A stretch of DNA of 64,000 nt from Rhizobium sp. FKY42 (lineage in GTDB: Bacteria; Pseudomonadota; Alphaproteobacteria; Rhizobiales; Rhizobiaceae), in NCBI RefSeq assembly GCF_005222835.1, contig NZ_STGA01000006.1, positions 62,001-126,000 on the forward strand. The letters run 5' to 3'. Position 1 is the first letter of the stretch. Every line of letters begins with the position of its first letter. Below the pieces are notes generated by a model, which was not told the DNA's origin, did no database searches, and saw only the letters and a program-made list of their open reading frames with translations. The position numbers were made by a program, and so were the translations under genes. Below, in pieces: positions 16,048 to 25,880 of this stretch.

Positions 16048-18186
16048 TTACGCATTACGCCGCCGCCCTTCCATCAGGTCGAGAATGGCACGCGCCGCGT
16101 CCAGCACATTGGTGCCGGGACCGAAGACGGCGGCAACGCCGCAATCCAGCAGGAACTGGTAATCCTGCCGCGGAATGACGCCGCCCAGGACAACAATCAC
16201 ATCCTCCGCACCCTGTGCCTTCAGCGCCTCGATCAGTTGCGGGGCGAGCGTCTTGTGACCGGCAGCAAGGGAGGACATGCCGACGACCTGCACCTTTTCC
16301 GATACGGCAAGGTTTGCCGCCTCTTCCGGCGTCTGGAACAAGGGACCCGCGATCACCTGAAAACCGATATCGCCGAAGGCAGAGGCAATGACCTTCGCGC
16401 CGCGATCATGCCCATCCTGCCCCAGCTTGGCGACCAGCATCTTTGGTTTGATGCCCGTTGCTTTAGCGAATTCCGAAAGACGCCCGGTCAGCGTCTGGTA
16501 CTCCGGATCATCCGCATAGGCCGGGCCGTAGATATCGCTCACCACTTCCGGCACGGCAGAGTGATCACCGAAAACGGCGCGCATGGCATCGGAAATCTCA
16601 CCGACACTCGCGCGCGCGCGGGCAGCCTCGACCGCCTTCTCCAGAAGATTGCCCTCCCCGGTTTCGGCCACCTTGGTGAGTGCGGCAAGAGCTGCCGCCA
16701 CACGCTTCGGATCGCGCTGGCGACGGATCTGCTCCAACCGCTTGATCTGCGAATTGCGCACGGCGGTGTTGTCAATGTCGAGAATGTCGATCGGTTCTTC
16801 GTTTTCCAGCCGGTATTTGTTGACGCCGACGATGATTTCCTCGCCGCGATCCACACGCGCCTGCCGCCGGGTTGCCGCCTCCTCGATCAGCCGTTTAGGA
16901 AGACCATCGGCAACCGCCTTGGTCATGCCACCCATGGCCTCCACCTCTTCGATCAACGCCCAGGCTTTATCCGCCAGTTCCTTCGTGAGGCTCTCGACGT
17001 AATAGGAACCAGCCAGCGGATCGACCACCTTGGTCACACCCGTTTCATGCTGAAGGATCAGCTGCGTGTTGCGGGCAATGCGCGCCGAGAATTCCGTCGG
17101 AAGCGCAATCGCCTCATCCAGCGCATTGGTATGCAGGGATTGCGTGCCGCCGAGCACGGCAGACAGCGCCTCATAGGCGGTGCGGATAACGTTGTTGTAG
17201 GGGTCCTGCTCCTGAAGCGAGACACCTGAGGTCTGACAGTGGGTGCGCAGCATCAGCGAGCCCGGCTTCTTGGGCTCGAACTCTTCCATGATCCGCGACC
17301 AGAGCAGGCGGGCAGCGCGAAGCTTCGCCGCTTCCATGAAGAAGTTCATGCCGATGGCGAAGAAGAAGGACAGGCGGCCGGCAAACTCATCCACGTTCAG
17401 CCCACGCGCCAAGGCGGCCCGCACATATTCCCGCCCATCGGCCAGCGTAAACGCCAGTTCCTGCACCAGCGTCGCGCCCGCTTCCTGCATGTGATAGCCG
17501 GAAATCGAGATGGAGTTGAAGCGCGGCATTTCCTTGGCCGTATAGGCAATGATATCCGCAATGATCCGCATGGAAGGCTCCGGCGGATAGATGTAGGTGT
17601 TGCGGACCATGAACTCCTTCAGAATATCGTTCTGAATGGTGCCTGAAAGCTGATCGCGAGAAACGCCCTGCTCCTCCCCCGTCACGATGAAATTCGCAAG
17701 GATGGGGATCACCGCGCCATTCATGGTCATGGAGACGGAGATATCCTGCAACGGAATGCCGTTGAACAGGATCTTCATGTCTTCGACCGAGTCGATCGCC
17801 ACACCCGCCTTGCCGACATCGCCGACGACGCGGGGGTGGTCTGAATCATAGCCGCGATGGGTGGCGAGATCGAAGGCGACGGAAACGCCCTGCTGACCGG
17901 CAGCCAACGCCTTGCGATAGAAGGCATTGCTTTCTTCCGCTGTGGAAAAGCCCGCATACTGGCGGATCGTCCAGGGGCGACCCGCATACATGGTGGCGCG
18001 CGGCCCGCGCACAAACGGCTTGAAGCCGGGCAGGCTTTCCAGATGCTCGACGCCTGCGAGATCCTCCGCCGTATAGAGCGGCTTCACCGGAATGCCCTCC
18101 GGCGTGTTCCACACCAGCCTGTCCGGGGATGCTTTCAGTTCCTTCTCGGCCAGCGCCTGCCAGTCGGCGACGGTTTTCTTGCTCAT
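16048..18186 (-). CDS. scpA: Methylmalonyl-CoA mutase (single-polypeptide type)
   Basis: Adenosylcobalamin-dependent isomerisation of (R)-methylmalonyl-CoA to succinyl-CoA. The large TIM-barrel domain fills residues ~1-540 ([16 protein letters not shown] near residue 65; [33 protein letters not shown]), and the C-terminal B12 domain has the base-off motif DGHDRG with the cobalt-ligand histidine at about residue 593. At 712 residues it matches the rhizobial BhbA/ScpA enzyme. It is the last step of the propionyl-CoA route with pccB and pccA upstream on the same strand; parDE separates it from pccA. Confidence 0.97.
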   Translation of the reverse strand: MSKKTVADWQALAEKELKASPDRLVWNTPEGIPVKPLYTAEDLAGVEHLESLPGFKPFVRGPRATMYAGRPWTIRQYAGFSTAEESNAFYRKALAAGQQGVSVAFDLATHRGYDSDHPRVVGDVGKAGVAIDSVEDMKILFNGIPLQDISVSMTMNGAVIPILANFIVTGEEQGVSRDQLSGTIQNDILKEFMVRNTYIYPPEPSMRIIADIIAYTAKEMPRFNSISISGYHMQEAGATLVQELAFTLADGREYVRAALARGLNVDEFAGRLSFFFAIGMNFFMEAAKLRAARLLWSRIMEEFEPKKPGSLMLRTHCQTSGVSLQEQDPYNNVIRTAYEALSAVLGGTQSLHTNALDEAIALPTEFSARIARNTQLILQHETGVTKVVDPLAGSYYVESLTKELADKAWALIEEVEAMGGMTKAVADGLPKRLIEEAATRRQARVDRGEEIIVGVNKYRLENEEPIDILDIDNTAVRNSQIKRLEQIRRQRDPKRVAAALAALTKVAETGEGNLLEKAVEAARARASVGEISDAMRAVFGDHSAVPEVVSDIYGPAYADDPEYQTLTGRLSEFAKATGIKPKMLVAKLGQDGHDRGAKVIASAFGDIGFQVIAGPLFQTPEEAANLAVSEKVQVVGMSSLAAGHKTLAPQLIEALKAQGAEDVIVVLGGVIPRQDYQFLLDCGVAAVFGPGTNVLDAARAILDLMEGRRRNA

Positions 18187-18244
18187 CGGGCTGATCCTCC
18201 GGGGGCTGCTGCCATGATCGGCGCGGCATTCAGATTGACGAAAT

Positions 18245-18259
18245 TGCTACTGGGTAGCA
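18245..18259 (+). promoter_or_regulatory. Candidate parDE operator
   Basis: A 6-bp inverted repeat TGCTAC-TGG-GTAGCA lies ~34 bases before the parD ATG, inside the expected promoter zone. Type II antitoxins of the ParD class usually bind such palindromes to repress their own operon, so this is a reasonable autoregulatory site (inference from position and symmetry). Confidence 0.5.
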
Positions 18260-18292
18260 TATTGGACTTACTCTTAACGGGAGCCTTGAGCC

Positions 18293-18562
18293 ATGACCGT
18301 AAAAGCATCTGTTTCCATTTCCGACCAGCAGGACGCCTTTGCCCGCCGACTGGTAGAAGAAGGCCGCTATTCCAGCGTGAGCGCCGTAGTGCAGCAGGGG
18401 CTGGAGCTGCTGCGCGAGCAGACGGAGATGAAAGAGGCGGAGCTGGCAGCTTTGAAGGCTCTTCTTGATGAGCGCCGCAAAGGCCCCTTCCTGACAATGG
18501 AAGAGAGCCGCGTTCAGATTCAGGAGATGGTTGCGAACGTGAAGGCCTCTTATGGGCTTTAA
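18293..18562 (+). CDS. parD: ParD-like antitoxin
   Basis: An 89-residue antitoxin with an N-terminal ribbon-helix-helix DNA-binding part (VKASVSISDQQDAFARRLVEEGRYSS, residues ~3-28, followed by SAVVQQGLELL) and a charged, flexible C-terminus that should wrap the toxin. GGGAG lies about 9 bases before its ATG. It overlaps the next gene by 11 bases, as usual for type II modules. The pair is antisense to the surrounding pccA and scpA. Confidence 0.9.
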   Translation: MTVKASVSISDQQDAFARRLVEEGRYSSVSAVVQQGLELLREQTEMKEAELAALKALLDERRKGPFLTMEESRVQIQEMVANVKASYGL

Positions 18563-18914
18563 AGTCGAACGCTCGAAACAAAGCATTCGCGATCTCGAAC
18601 TGATATTTCGCCATCTGATCCAAAGTTATATTGGCTTTGGCGATCCGGTTGAGGAGGCGATTGAGCGCGCGCTGCAACGGCTTCACTCCATTGAGAGCGA
18701 CATGGATGGTCTTGCGCAGACGCCTTATCAAGGAACGGTGTGGACTACCGAAAGTGGCACCGAGCTCCGTTACGTGACGAAGAAAAAAGTTGTTTTCTAC
18801 TTTGAAATCAAAGCGGAAGCGCAGGTTATCAACCTGCTTGCCGTCTTCTTCGGCGGACAGGATCACCGACGTCATATGCTGGAGCGGCTGAGCAAGCAGA
18901 CGACAAACGCCTGA
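18552..18914 (+). CDS. parE: ParE/RelE-superfamily toxin
   Basis: A 120-residue ParE-type protein: KVERSKQSIRDLELIFRHLI at the N-terminus, then a central ELRYVTKKKVVFYFEIKAEAQVINLLAVFFGGQDH segment typical of the RelE/ParE fold (beta strands ending in the AVFxGGQD motif). ParE toxins block DNA gyrase; RelE relatives cut mRNA on the ribosome. The ParD partner favours the ParE branch. Intact reading frame and co-translated with parD, so the module may be active. Confidence 0.88.
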   Translation: MGFKVERSKQSIRDLELIFRHLIQSYIGFGDPVEEAIERALQRLHSIESDMDGLAQTPYQGTVWTTESGTELRYVTKKKVVFYFEIKAEAQVINLLAVFFGGQDHRRHMLERLSKQTTNA

Positions 18915-18940
18915 TTGCTTGGAAGCTCCTGCACTCCACA

Positions 18941-20956
18941 TCACTCGAACTCCATGATAAGCTCATCCACTGCGAGGCTCTGGCCCGCACTCGCAGCAAC
19001 GCGCTTCACCACGCCCTTCCGCTCTGCCTTCAGTACGTTCTCCATCTTCATGGCCTCGACGGTGGCGAGGGTCTGACCGGCTTCCACCGTATCACCCACC
19101 TTCACCGCCACGCCGGTAATGACACCCGGCATGGGGCAGAGCAGCATCTTGGATGTATCCGGCGGCAGCTTGACCGGCATCAGCTTTGCCAATTCCGCCA
19201 CACGCGGCGAGCGAACCCGCGCCAACACATCCATGCCGTTGGCGCGCAGGCGAATGGCGGAACCGACGAGATCCACCTTCACACCCAGCTCTTCACCGTT
19301 CAAAAGAAAATGCGCGTGTGTTTGCCCCGGATGCCATGAACCGGCGACCGTGATGCTTTCGCCAGAATCATTGAAGACAACCACATTGGCATCCGCACCG
19401 CCGGAAAGCGAAACGGCATGGCTGACATCACCCAGCTTCACCACCCAATGCTTGCCGACCTTGCGAGTATGGTTGCCGATAGTACCGGAAATCTGCGTCG
19501 CGCGGCTCTGCACATGAGCATTGATGACGGCGGCAATGGCGGCCAGCTTCTGGGAGGCAGCAGCATCCGGTGTGACTCCGGTAAAGCCATCGGGAAATTC
19601 TTCCGCGATATAGGCTGTCGTTAGCCTGCCGGAGCGGAAACGCTCCTGCCCCATGACAGCCGAGAGAAAGGGCAGGTTGTGACCAATGCCTTCCACCTCG
19701 AAATCATTGAGCGCCGCTGCCATGGCATCGATTGCCACCTCGCGCGTCTCACCCCAGGTGCAGAGCTTGGCGATCATGGGATCGTAATACATGGAGATCT
19801 CGCCGCCCTCATAGACGCCGGTATCGTTGCGCACCACGGTGCCATCTGGCTGCCTGCCTTCGACCGGTGGGCGGTAGCGGCTGAGACGACCAATGGAGGG
19901 CAAGAAGTTGCGTAACGGATCTTCCGCATAAAGCCGGCTTTCGATCGCCCAGCCGTTCAGCTTCACGTCGTCCTGAGCAAGCGACAGCTTTTCGCCCGAG
20001 GCAACGCGGATCATCTGCTCCACAAGATCGATGCCGGTGACGAGTTCCGTGACCGGATGCTCCACCTGCAAACGGGTGTTCATCTCGAGGAAATAGAACT
20101 TGTTGGCCTTGCCATCGACGATGAACTCCACCGTGCCTGCCGAGTGGTAACCGACAGCTTTCGCCAAAGCCACGGCCTGTTCGCCCATGGCGCGACGGGT
20201 CTCAGGGCTAAGGAAGGGCGACGGAGCCTCTTCGATCACCTTCTGGTTTCGCCGCTGGATGGAGCATTCACGCTCGCCGAGATAGAGGCAGTTGCCGTGC
20301 TTATCGCCCAGCACCTGGATTTCGATATGGCGCGGCTCGGTGACGAATTTTTCAATGAAGATACGGTCATCCCCAAACGAGCTTTTCGCCTCGTTCCTGG
20401 AGGATTGAAAGCCTTCGCGGGCTTCTGCATCGTTCCAGGCAATGCGCATGCCCTTGCCGCCGCCGCCAGCGGAAGCCTTGATCATGACGGGATAACCGAT
20501 CGATGCGGAAATTTTTACCGCTTCGTCAGCATCTTCGATCAGCCCCATATGGCCGGGGACGGTGGAAACGCCCGCTTCCGCCGCAATCTTCTTGGAGGTG
20601 ATCTTGTCGCCCATGGCCTGGATGGCACCGACCGGCGGGCCAATGAAGGTCACACCTTCCTTTTCCAGCGCTTGCGCAAACAGCGGGTTTTCCGACAGGA
20701 AGCCGTAGCCGGGATGCACAGCATCGGCACCCGTCTGGCGGATGGCATCCATGATCTTGTCAATCACGATATAGGACTGTGACGAAGGGGCCGGGCCGAT
20801 ATGCACCGCCTCATCGGCCTCGCGCACATGCAGCGCATTGGCATCGGCATCGGAATAGACGGCGACCGTTTTGATACCCATCTTCTTTGCCGTGCGTATG
20901 ACGCGACAGGCGATTTCGCCTCTGTTGGCAATCAGGATCTTCTGGATCGGCATCAT
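18941..20956 (-). CDS. pccA: Propionyl-CoA carboxylase alpha subunit (biotin carboxylase + BCCP)
   Basis: Carboxylates its own biotin with ATP and bicarbonate, for transfer to propionyl-CoA by PccB. Domains in order: biotin carboxylase (residues ~1-450, with KILIANRGEIA, the ATP loop KASAGGGGKGMRI and the EMNTRLQVEHPVTE signature), a BT-like linker region and the biotinyl domain with EAMKMEN, biotin-lysine at about K637. The length of 671 is typical of PCC and not of ACC AccC. The start follows the upstream gene's stop by one base, so translation is probably coupled. Confidence 0.97.
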   Translation of the reverse strand: MMPIQKILIANRGEIACRVIRTAKKMGIKTVAVYSDADANALHVREADEAVHIGPAPSSQSYIVIDKIMDAIRQTGADAVHPGYGFLSENPLFAQALEKEGVTFIGPPVGAIQAMGDKITSKKIAAEAGVSTVPGHMGLIEDADEAVKISASIGYPVMIKASAGGGGKGMRIAWNDAEAREGFQSSRNEAKSSFGDDRIFIEKFVTEPRHIEIQVLGDKHGNCLYLGERECSIQRRNQKVIEEAPSPFLSPETRRAMGEQAVALAKAVGYHSAGTVEFIVDGKANKFYFLEMNTRLQVEHPVTELVTGIDLVEQMIRVASGEKLSLAQDDVKLNGWAIESRLYAEDPLRNFLPSIGRLSRYRPPVEGRQPDGTVVRNDTGVYEGGEISMYYDPMIAKLCTWGETREVAIDAMAAALNDFEVEGIGHNLPFLSAVMGQERFRSGRLTTAYIAEEFPDGFTGVTPDAAASQKLAAIAAVINAHVQSRATQISGTIGNHTRKVGKHWVVKLGDVSHAVSLSGGADANVVVFNDSGESITVAGSWHPGQTHAHFLLNGEELGVKVDLVGSAIRLRANGMDVLARVRSPRVAELAKLMPVKLPPDTSKMLLCPMPGVITGVAVKVGDTVEAGQTLATVEAMKMENVLKAERKGVVKRVAASAGQSLAVDELIMEFE

Positions 20957-20957
20957 A

Positions 20958-21335
20958 TCACCCCTGACCTAAGTCTTCGAAAGCACTCGGGAAATTCTTG
21001 CGAGCAGCGGCCTCATTGATCTTCAGCAGTGCCGTATAGGAGGTCGGATCGAAGCCGCGCTCTGCGGCAATCACTTCCCGCCCGAACAGACGCCCGAGCC
21101 GTTCGCCATCCAGATTGCCACGCTCGAAGGGTTCAGGCCCGAAAAACTGCCAGAGCGCCTGCAGAAACCCCGCATCTGCCAGCGCCACCGTCTGGTCCAT
21201 GGTGCGATGGCGCGGCATCGCCGTCAGCTTCGTGACCTTGGAATTGGCGCGGCGCAGCGTGTACTGCCACTGCGTTCCGGGAAGCCCCAGCGGAAAACCG
21301 CGATGCTTCGGCATTTCAGGGGTCTTGGCCATCAA
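20958..21335 (-). CDS. Conserved hypothetical of the pcc cluster, paralogue 1
   Basis: A 125-residue soluble protein of unknown function. It and the next gene upstream are clear paralogues (about half of aligned positions identical by eye): both have PEM-x-KHRGFP near the N-terminus, LRRAN/IRRAN, a PFERGNLD block followed by R-L-x-x-LFGRE, and FDP-x-SY-x-ALL-x-IN near the C-terminus. Its stop is one base from the pccA start, so it is co-translated with pccA. A role tied to the carboxylase is inference from position only. Confidence 0.82.
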   Translation of the reverse strand: MMAKTPEMPKHRGFPLGLPGTQWQYTLRRANSKVTKLTAMPRHRTMDQTVALADAGFLQALWQFFGPEPFERGNLDGERLGRLFGREVIAAERGFDPTSYTALLKINEAAARKNFPSAFEDLGQG

Positions 21336-21371
21336 AAATGTTTCCCGATCCGAACAAAAGCCACCATGGCA

Positions 21372-21749
21372 TCACACCTCAAACACGTCTTCGAAGGATT
21401 CGGGAAAATTCTGCCGCGCCACCCGCTCATTGATCTGCAACAGCGCCTCATAGGATTGCGGATCGAAATCCTTTTCCACGGCCACGATTTCGCGCCCAAA
21501 CAGCAGGCTGAGGCGGGCGGCATCCAGATTGCCGCGCTCGAAGGGTTCTGCGCCAAAGTGATGCCACAGCGCATGCAGGAAGGCCGCATCGATGCGATGT
21601 TCCTTGGTGCCGGGGCGCGCTTTGCGGGGAATGGCCTTCAAAGGCGTCACACCCTTGGGATTGGCGCGACGAATGGTAAACTGAACGCCGGTACCCGGCA
21701 TTCCGCCCGGAAAGCCTCGGTGTTTCGTCATTTCGGGCAGATTGGCCAC
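21372..21749 (-). CDS. Conserved hypothetical of the pcc cluster, paralogue 2
   Basis: A 125-residue protein homologous to its neighbour at 20958-21335, lying 36 bases upstream of it. It shares the KHRGFP, PFERGNLD, LFGRE and FDPQSY blocks, and DNA similarity is visible at the 3' ends too, so the pair arose by tandem duplication that has since diverged. No domain is recognised and there is no signal peptide or membrane span. It sits between the yghU-like GST and paralogue 1 in the pcc operon. Confidence 0.82.
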   Translation of the reverse strand: MANLPEMTKHRGFPGGMPGTGVQFTIRRANPKGVTPLKAIPRKARPGTKEHRIDAAFLHALWHHFGAEPFERGNLDAARLSLLFGREIVAVEKDFDPQSYEALLQINERVARQNFPESFEDVFEV

Positions 21750-21817
21750 AGGCAGTCTCCAGTTTAGTCTTTGTTTTCAATGGCCTGTCCCTGGACGAGG
21801 CAGGCCGATATGTGCGA

Positions 21818-22711
21818 TCAGACGTTCAAGCCGTTGAAGTCCGATGCGTCGTGACGCTCAGGCAGGAACGTGCCCGGATCGCCCGAAGCCTTGTTGACGA
21901 TGCCACCGCGCTTCACACCCGGACGGGCCGCGAGCTGCTTTGCCCAGCGCACAACATGTTCGTATTCAGCGGTTGAGAGGAACCCGCCTGCATTCGGATA
22001 GGACTGGTCAAGTGAAAGACGGCCGTACCAGGGCCAGATCGCCATATCGGCGATTGTGTACTCGCTGCCTGCCACGAACTCATTATCAGCCAGCTGACGG
22101 TTCAGCACATCCAGCTGACGCTTGGTTTCCATGGCATAGCGATCAATGGCGTATTGGATCTTGACCGGCGCATAGGTGAAGAAATGGCCGAAACCACCGC
22201 CCACGAAAGGTGCAGAACCCATCTGCCAGAACAGCCAGTTCAAGGCTTCCGCACGCCCGCGCACATCCCTTGGCAGAAAAGCGCCACACTTTTCCGCCAG
22301 ATAGACAAGGATAGAGCCGGATTCGAACAGGCGCACAGGTTCGCCGCCACCAACCGGCTGATGATCCGCCAGCGCCGGGATCTTGGAATTCGGGTTCACG
22401 CTGACAAAGCCGGAGCCGAACTGGTCACCCTTGCCGATATTGATCAACCAGGCATCATATTCGGCACCCGTGTGACCGGCTTCCAGAAGCTCTTCCAGCA
22501 GGATCGTCACCTTCTGGCCGTTTGGCGTGCCCAGCGAATAGAGCTGCAGCGGATGCTTGCCGACCTTCAATTCCTGATCATGGGTGGGACCAGCAATTGG
22601 CCGGTTGGTGCTGGCGAAAGCGCCACCATTGCCCGGCTCCCAGGTCCAGACCTTTGGCAGCTCGTAGCCGGCTGGCAGGTTTTTTTCCGGCGGAAATTTG
22701 GAATCGCTCAT
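21818..22711 (-). CDS. yghU: YghU-like glutathione S-transferase / disulfide-bond oxidoreductase
   Basis: A 297-residue GST of the nu class. The long N-terminal extension with KVWTWEPGNGGAFASTNRPIAGPTH, then LYSLGTPNGQKVTILLEELL (residues ~57-76) and NPNSKIPALADH, closely follows E. coli YghU, which binds two glutathiones and has disulfide reductase activity. The C-terminal helical domain shows FVAGSEYTIADMAIWPWYG. It lies 90 bases after pccB, apparently in the same operon. Its link to propionate metabolism is not evident. Confidence 0.93.
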   Translation of the reverse strand: MSDSKFPPEKNLPAGYELPKVWTWEPGNGGAFASTNRPIAGPTHDQELKVGKHPLQLYSLGTPNGQKVTILLEELLEAGHTGAEYDAWLINIGKGDQFGSGFVSVNPNSKIPALADHQPVGGGEPVRLFESGSILVYLAEKCGAFLPRDVRGRAEALNWLFWQMGSAPFVGGGFGHFFTYAPVKIQYAIDRYAMETKRQLDVLNRQLADNEFVAGSEYTIADMAIWPWYGRLSLDQSYPNAGGFLSTAEYEHVVRWAKQLAARPGVKRGGIVNKASGDPGTFLPERHDASDFNGLNV

Positions 22712-22801
22712 GGAATTTCAGATCCTTGTTTCGTGAGGACGACGCCGAGGAGGAATGGCGCAGCCCCCATGATATAGGTGACGCAATGCGCGACGCGAGG
22801 C

Positions 22802-24334
22802 TCAAAGCGGAATCGTGTCGTGCTTTTTCCAATGTGTCGTAATCTGCTTGTTACGCAGCGAGGCAAAGGCACGCGCGATCCGCCGACGCGAGGAATGCGG
22901 CATGATGACCTCATCGATGAAGCCGCGTTCTGCTGCCACGAAGGGGTTGGCGAAACGCTCCTCATATTCCTTGGTGCGCGCCGCGATCTTTTCCGCATCG
23001 CCAAGCTCGGAACGATAGAGGATTTCCGTCGCGCCCTTGGCACCCATGACGGCGATTTCCGCCGTTGGCCAGGCATAGTTGATATCTGCGCCGATATGCT
23101 TTGAAGCCATCACGTCATAGGCACCGCCATAGGCCTTGCGCGTGATCAGCGTCACCATAGGAACGGTTGCTTCCGAATAGGCGAACAGCAGCTTTGCGCC
23201 GTGCTTGATCACGCCGCCATATTCCTGTGCCACGCCCGGCAGGAAGCCCGGCACATCCACCAGCGTCAGGATGGGGATTGAGAAGGCATCGCAGAAACGC
23301 ACGAAGCGCGCCGCCTTGCGCGAAGCATCGATATCAAGGCACCCGGCCAGCACCATGGGCTGGTTGGCGACGATGCCGACCGTTTGTCCTTCGAGCCGAA
23401 TGAAACCGGTGACGATGTTGCGGGCAAAAGCTTCCTGAATTTCAAAGAAATCGCCCTCATCCGCAATCGCGTAGATAAGCTCCTTCATGTCATAGGGCTT
23501 GGTAGCCGAATCCGGAATCAGGCTATCGAGCCGCATTTCCACCCGCGCCGGATCATCGAAGAAGGGGCGAATAGGCGGCTTTTCGCGGTTGTTGAGCGGC
23601 AGGAAATCGAAGAGCTGGCGCACCGCTTCCAGCGTTTCGATATCGTTCTCATAGGCCGCATCGGCCACGGAAGACTTTTTCGTATGGGTGGACGCACCGC
23701 CCAGCTCTTCCGCCGTCACAATCTCGTTCGTCACCGTCTTCACCACATCCGGGCCGGTGACGAACATGTAGGACGAGTCCCGCACCATGAATATGAAGTC
23801 TGTCATGGCAGGAGAATAGACAGCACCGCCCGCGCACGGCCCCATGATGACGGAGATCTGCGGAATGACGCCGGAGGCTTCCGCATTACGACGAAACACT
23901 TCCGCATAACCAGCGAGCGAGGCCACACCTTCCTGAATGCGCGCACCGCCGGAATCATTCAGGCCGATGACGGGCGCACCGACCCGCACGGCCATATCCA
24001 TGATCTTGCAGATCTTCTGCGCATGAGTTTCAGACAGGGAGCCGCCAAGAACCGTGAAATCCTGGGAGAAGACATAGACCTGACGGCCATTGATCGTACC
24101 CCAGCCGGTGACGACGCCATCACCCGCCACCTTCTGACCCTCCATGCCGAAATCGACACAGCGATGGGTGACATACATATCATATTCTTCGAAGGAGCCT
24201 TCATCGAGCAGGACTTCGATGCGCTCGCGGGCAGTCAGCTTGCCCTTGGCGTGCTGCGCGTCGATACGCTTCTGGCCGCCGCCCAGACGCGCCTCTGCCC
24301 GCCGTGCTTCCACTTCGTTCAAAACTGCGCGCAA
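22802..24334 (-). CDS. pccB: Propionyl-CoA carboxylase beta subunit
   Basis: Carboxyltransferase subunit that moves CO2 from biotin on PccA to propionyl-CoA, giving (S)-methylmalonyl-CoA. The 510-residue crotonase-fold protein shows [23 protein letters not shown] at the start, [30 protein letters not shown] and [14 protein letters not shown] set the start at a TTG codon (24334): AAGGGAGG ends five bases before it and the resulting N-terminus and length match the family. The longer ORF to 24541 would run over the divergent regulator's start. Confidence 0.95.
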   Translation of the reverse strand: MRAVLNEVEARRAEARLGGGQKRIDAQHAKGKLTARERIEVLLDEGSFEEYDMYVTHRCVDFGMEGQKVAGDGVVTGWGTINGRQVYVFSQDFTVLGGSLSETHAQKICKIMDMAVRVGAPVIGLNDSGGARIQEGVASLAGYAEVFRRNAEASGVIPQISVIMGPCAGGAVYSPAMTDFIFMVRDSSYMFVTGPDVVKTVTNEIVTAEELGGASTHTKKSSVADAAYENDIETLEAVRQLFDFLPLNNREKPPIRPFFDDPARVEMRLDSLIPDSATKPYDMKELIYAIADEGDFFEIQEAFARNIVTGFIRLEGQTVGIVANQPMVLAGCLDIDASRKAARFVRFCDAFSIPILTLVDVPGFLPGVAQEYGGVIKHGAKLLFAYSEATVPMVTLITRKAYGGAYDVMASKHIGADINYAWPTAEIAVMGAKGATEILYRSELGDAEKIAARTKEYEERFANPFVAAERGFIDEVIMPHSSRRRIARAFASLRNKQITTHWKKHDTIPL

Positions 24335-24339
24335 TGCTG

Positions 24340-24347
24340 CCTCCCTT
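24340..24347 (-). promoter_or_regulatory. Ribosome-binding site fixing the TTG start of pccB
   Basis: On the minus strand AAGGGAGG lies five bases before TTG at 24334. No ATG with a comparable site exists in frame nearby (the upstream ATG at 24394 lacks one), so this decides the start. Confidence 0.75.
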
Positions 24348-24435
24348 GGAATGTGCAACTCTCTTGTATCGCGTTGACCATGCAGGCGAAACATGGATTT
24401 TGGTTGAAGAGGTGGCAATGTATAATCTATAAATA

Positions 24436-24463
24436 TGCAAACTGCATTTTGCGAAGTTGCAAA
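24436..24463. promoter_or_regulatory. TTTGC/GCAAA operator cluster at the scfR-pccB divergent promoter
   Basis: TGCAAA (24436-24441) is followed by TTTGC-N6-GCAAA (24448-24463), the latter a perfect inverted repeat ending three bases before the regulator's ATG. RamB/ScfR-type regulators are known to bind TTTGCAAA-like sequences, so this is probably an autoregulatory site that also controls pccB. The close spacing leaves no room for a strong ribosome-binding site. Confidence 0.6.
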
Positions 24464-24466
24464 CTC

Positions 24467-25876
24467 ATGGCTATTGGCAAGCTTTACATCGGTCGAAAAG
24501 TGAGGGACGTGCGGGAGGCGGCCCGCGCCACCCAAAGCCAATTCGCAGAGCGCCTTGGTATTTCAACCAGTTATCTCAACCAGATCGAAAACAACCAACG
24601 CCCGGTTTCCGCCGCCGTTCTGCTGGCACTGGCGGAGAAGTTCAGCGTTAGCATTGCCGATCTCTCCTCCGGCGAAGGCGATAGGCTTCTCTCCGCCCTC
24701 TCCGAAGCCCTCTCCGATCCACTGTTTGAAGGCTATACTGGCAGCCTTCAGGATCTGAAGCTGGTGACGCAGAATGCGCCGGCCATTGCCCATGCGCTGA
24801 TTGCCGCGCATCAGGCCTATCGCCGTTCCAGCGAACAACTGGCCAGCATGGACGATCGGCTGGGCCGGGCAGCGCTCAGTGAAACCACCTCTTACGACGA
24901 GGTGCGCGATTACTTTCATTTTGTCGACAACTATATTCACGAACTGGATGTGATGGCCGAACGGCTGGCAGAGGAGATCGGCCTTGGCGGCGGTGACAAT
25001 CATGCCGCACTTCAGCATTTCCTTCTCAGTCGATTTGGTGTGCGCGTGGAGCGGACCGCCCTGAAGGACGAACTCATCCGCAGCTTCGATCCAGCCTCCC
25101 GTCGTCTCTCGCTGAACGCCTATGCCACGCCTGCTACCCGCGATTTTCAAATGGCGCTGCAGATCGCCCAGCTATTTGCCGCCGACCCCATTGACCGCAT
25201 CGCCCGCGAGGCCGGTTTTCGCACAGCCGAAGCGGTGGAAATCTGTCGTATCGGGCTGCAGAACTATTTCGCCGGAGCCCTGCTCCTGCCCTACGAAAGC
25301 TTTTTGAGACGCGCCCGTGAACTCCGTCACGATCTGGACCTTCTCGCCGCCCAGTTCGGTGCCAGTCTGGAACAGATCTGTCACCGGTTGAGCACGCTGC
25401 AAAGACCGGGGCAGAAGGGCATCCCGATCTTCTTCGCGCGGGTGGATCGTGCCGGAAACATCACCAAGCGTCACAGCGCAGCGAAACTTCAGTTCGCCCG
25501 GTTCGGAGCCGCCTGCCCGCTCTGGAATGTGCATCAGGCTTTCGAAATGCCGGGGCGGATCATCCGGCAACTGGCAGAGACTCCGGATGGCGTGCGCTAC
25601 CTCTGTCTCGCCACCCAGATCACCAAGGGAAGCGGGGGCTTCCGCGCGGTGCAGCCACGCTATGCGCTGGCGCTCGGCTGCGAGATTTCCTATGCAGACA
25701 GCTTCGTCTATGCAGATGATCTCGACCTCGACACCCGCGCCGCCTTCGAGCCGATTGGCATATCCTGCCGGATCTGCGAACGGCACACCTGCCCGCAACG
25801 CGCGGTGCCGCCGCTGAAAAGCAGGCTGGCGGTGGATCACGATAACCGTTCCATCGTGCCTTACCGGATTTTGTGA
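24467..25876 (+). CDS. Short-chain fatty acyl transcriptional regulator (ScfR/RamB family)
   Basis: A 469-residue regulator. An XRE-type helix-turn-helix occupies residues ~8-62 ([20 protein letters not shown]). A central IrrE/ImmA-like region with DUF955-type features follows, and a C-terminal DUF2083 domain ends in the cysteine-rich [16 protein letters not shown] (near residues 436-451). The family senses short-chain acyl-CoAs and controls propionate and glyoxylate genes. It is divergent from pccB, which fits control of the pcc cluster. The ORF extends far upstream in frame, antisense to pccB; the ATG at 24467 is the credible start though no clear Shine-Dalgarno is visible. Confidence 0.93.
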   Translation: MAIGKLYIGRKVRDVREAARATQSQFAERLGISTSYLNQIENNQRPVSAAVLLALAEKFSVSIADLSSGEGDRLLSALSEALSDPLFEGYTGSLQDLKLVTQNAPAIAHALIAAHQAYRRSSEQLASMDDRLGRAALSETTSYDEVRDYFHFVDNYIHELDVMAERLAEEIGLGGGDNHAALQHFLLSRFGVRVERTALKDELIRSFDPASRRLSLNAYATPATRDFQMALQIAQLFAADPIDRIAREAGFRTAEAVEICRIGLQNYFAGALLLPYESFLRRARELRHDLDLLAAQFGASLEQICHRLSTLQRPGQKGIPIFFARVDRAGNITKRHSAAKLQFARFGAACPLWNVHQAFEMPGRIIRQLAETPDGVRYLCLATQITKGSGGFRAVQPRYALALGCEISYADSFVYADDLDLDTRAAFEPIGISCRICERHTCPQRAVPPLKSRLAVDHDNRSIVPYRIL

Positions 25877-25880
25877 AGCG

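Noticed and set aside
23384..24466. N-terminal 361-codon extension of the ScfR-like ORF
   Set aside because: It is antisense to pccB; homologous regulators start at the helix-turn-helix at 24467.
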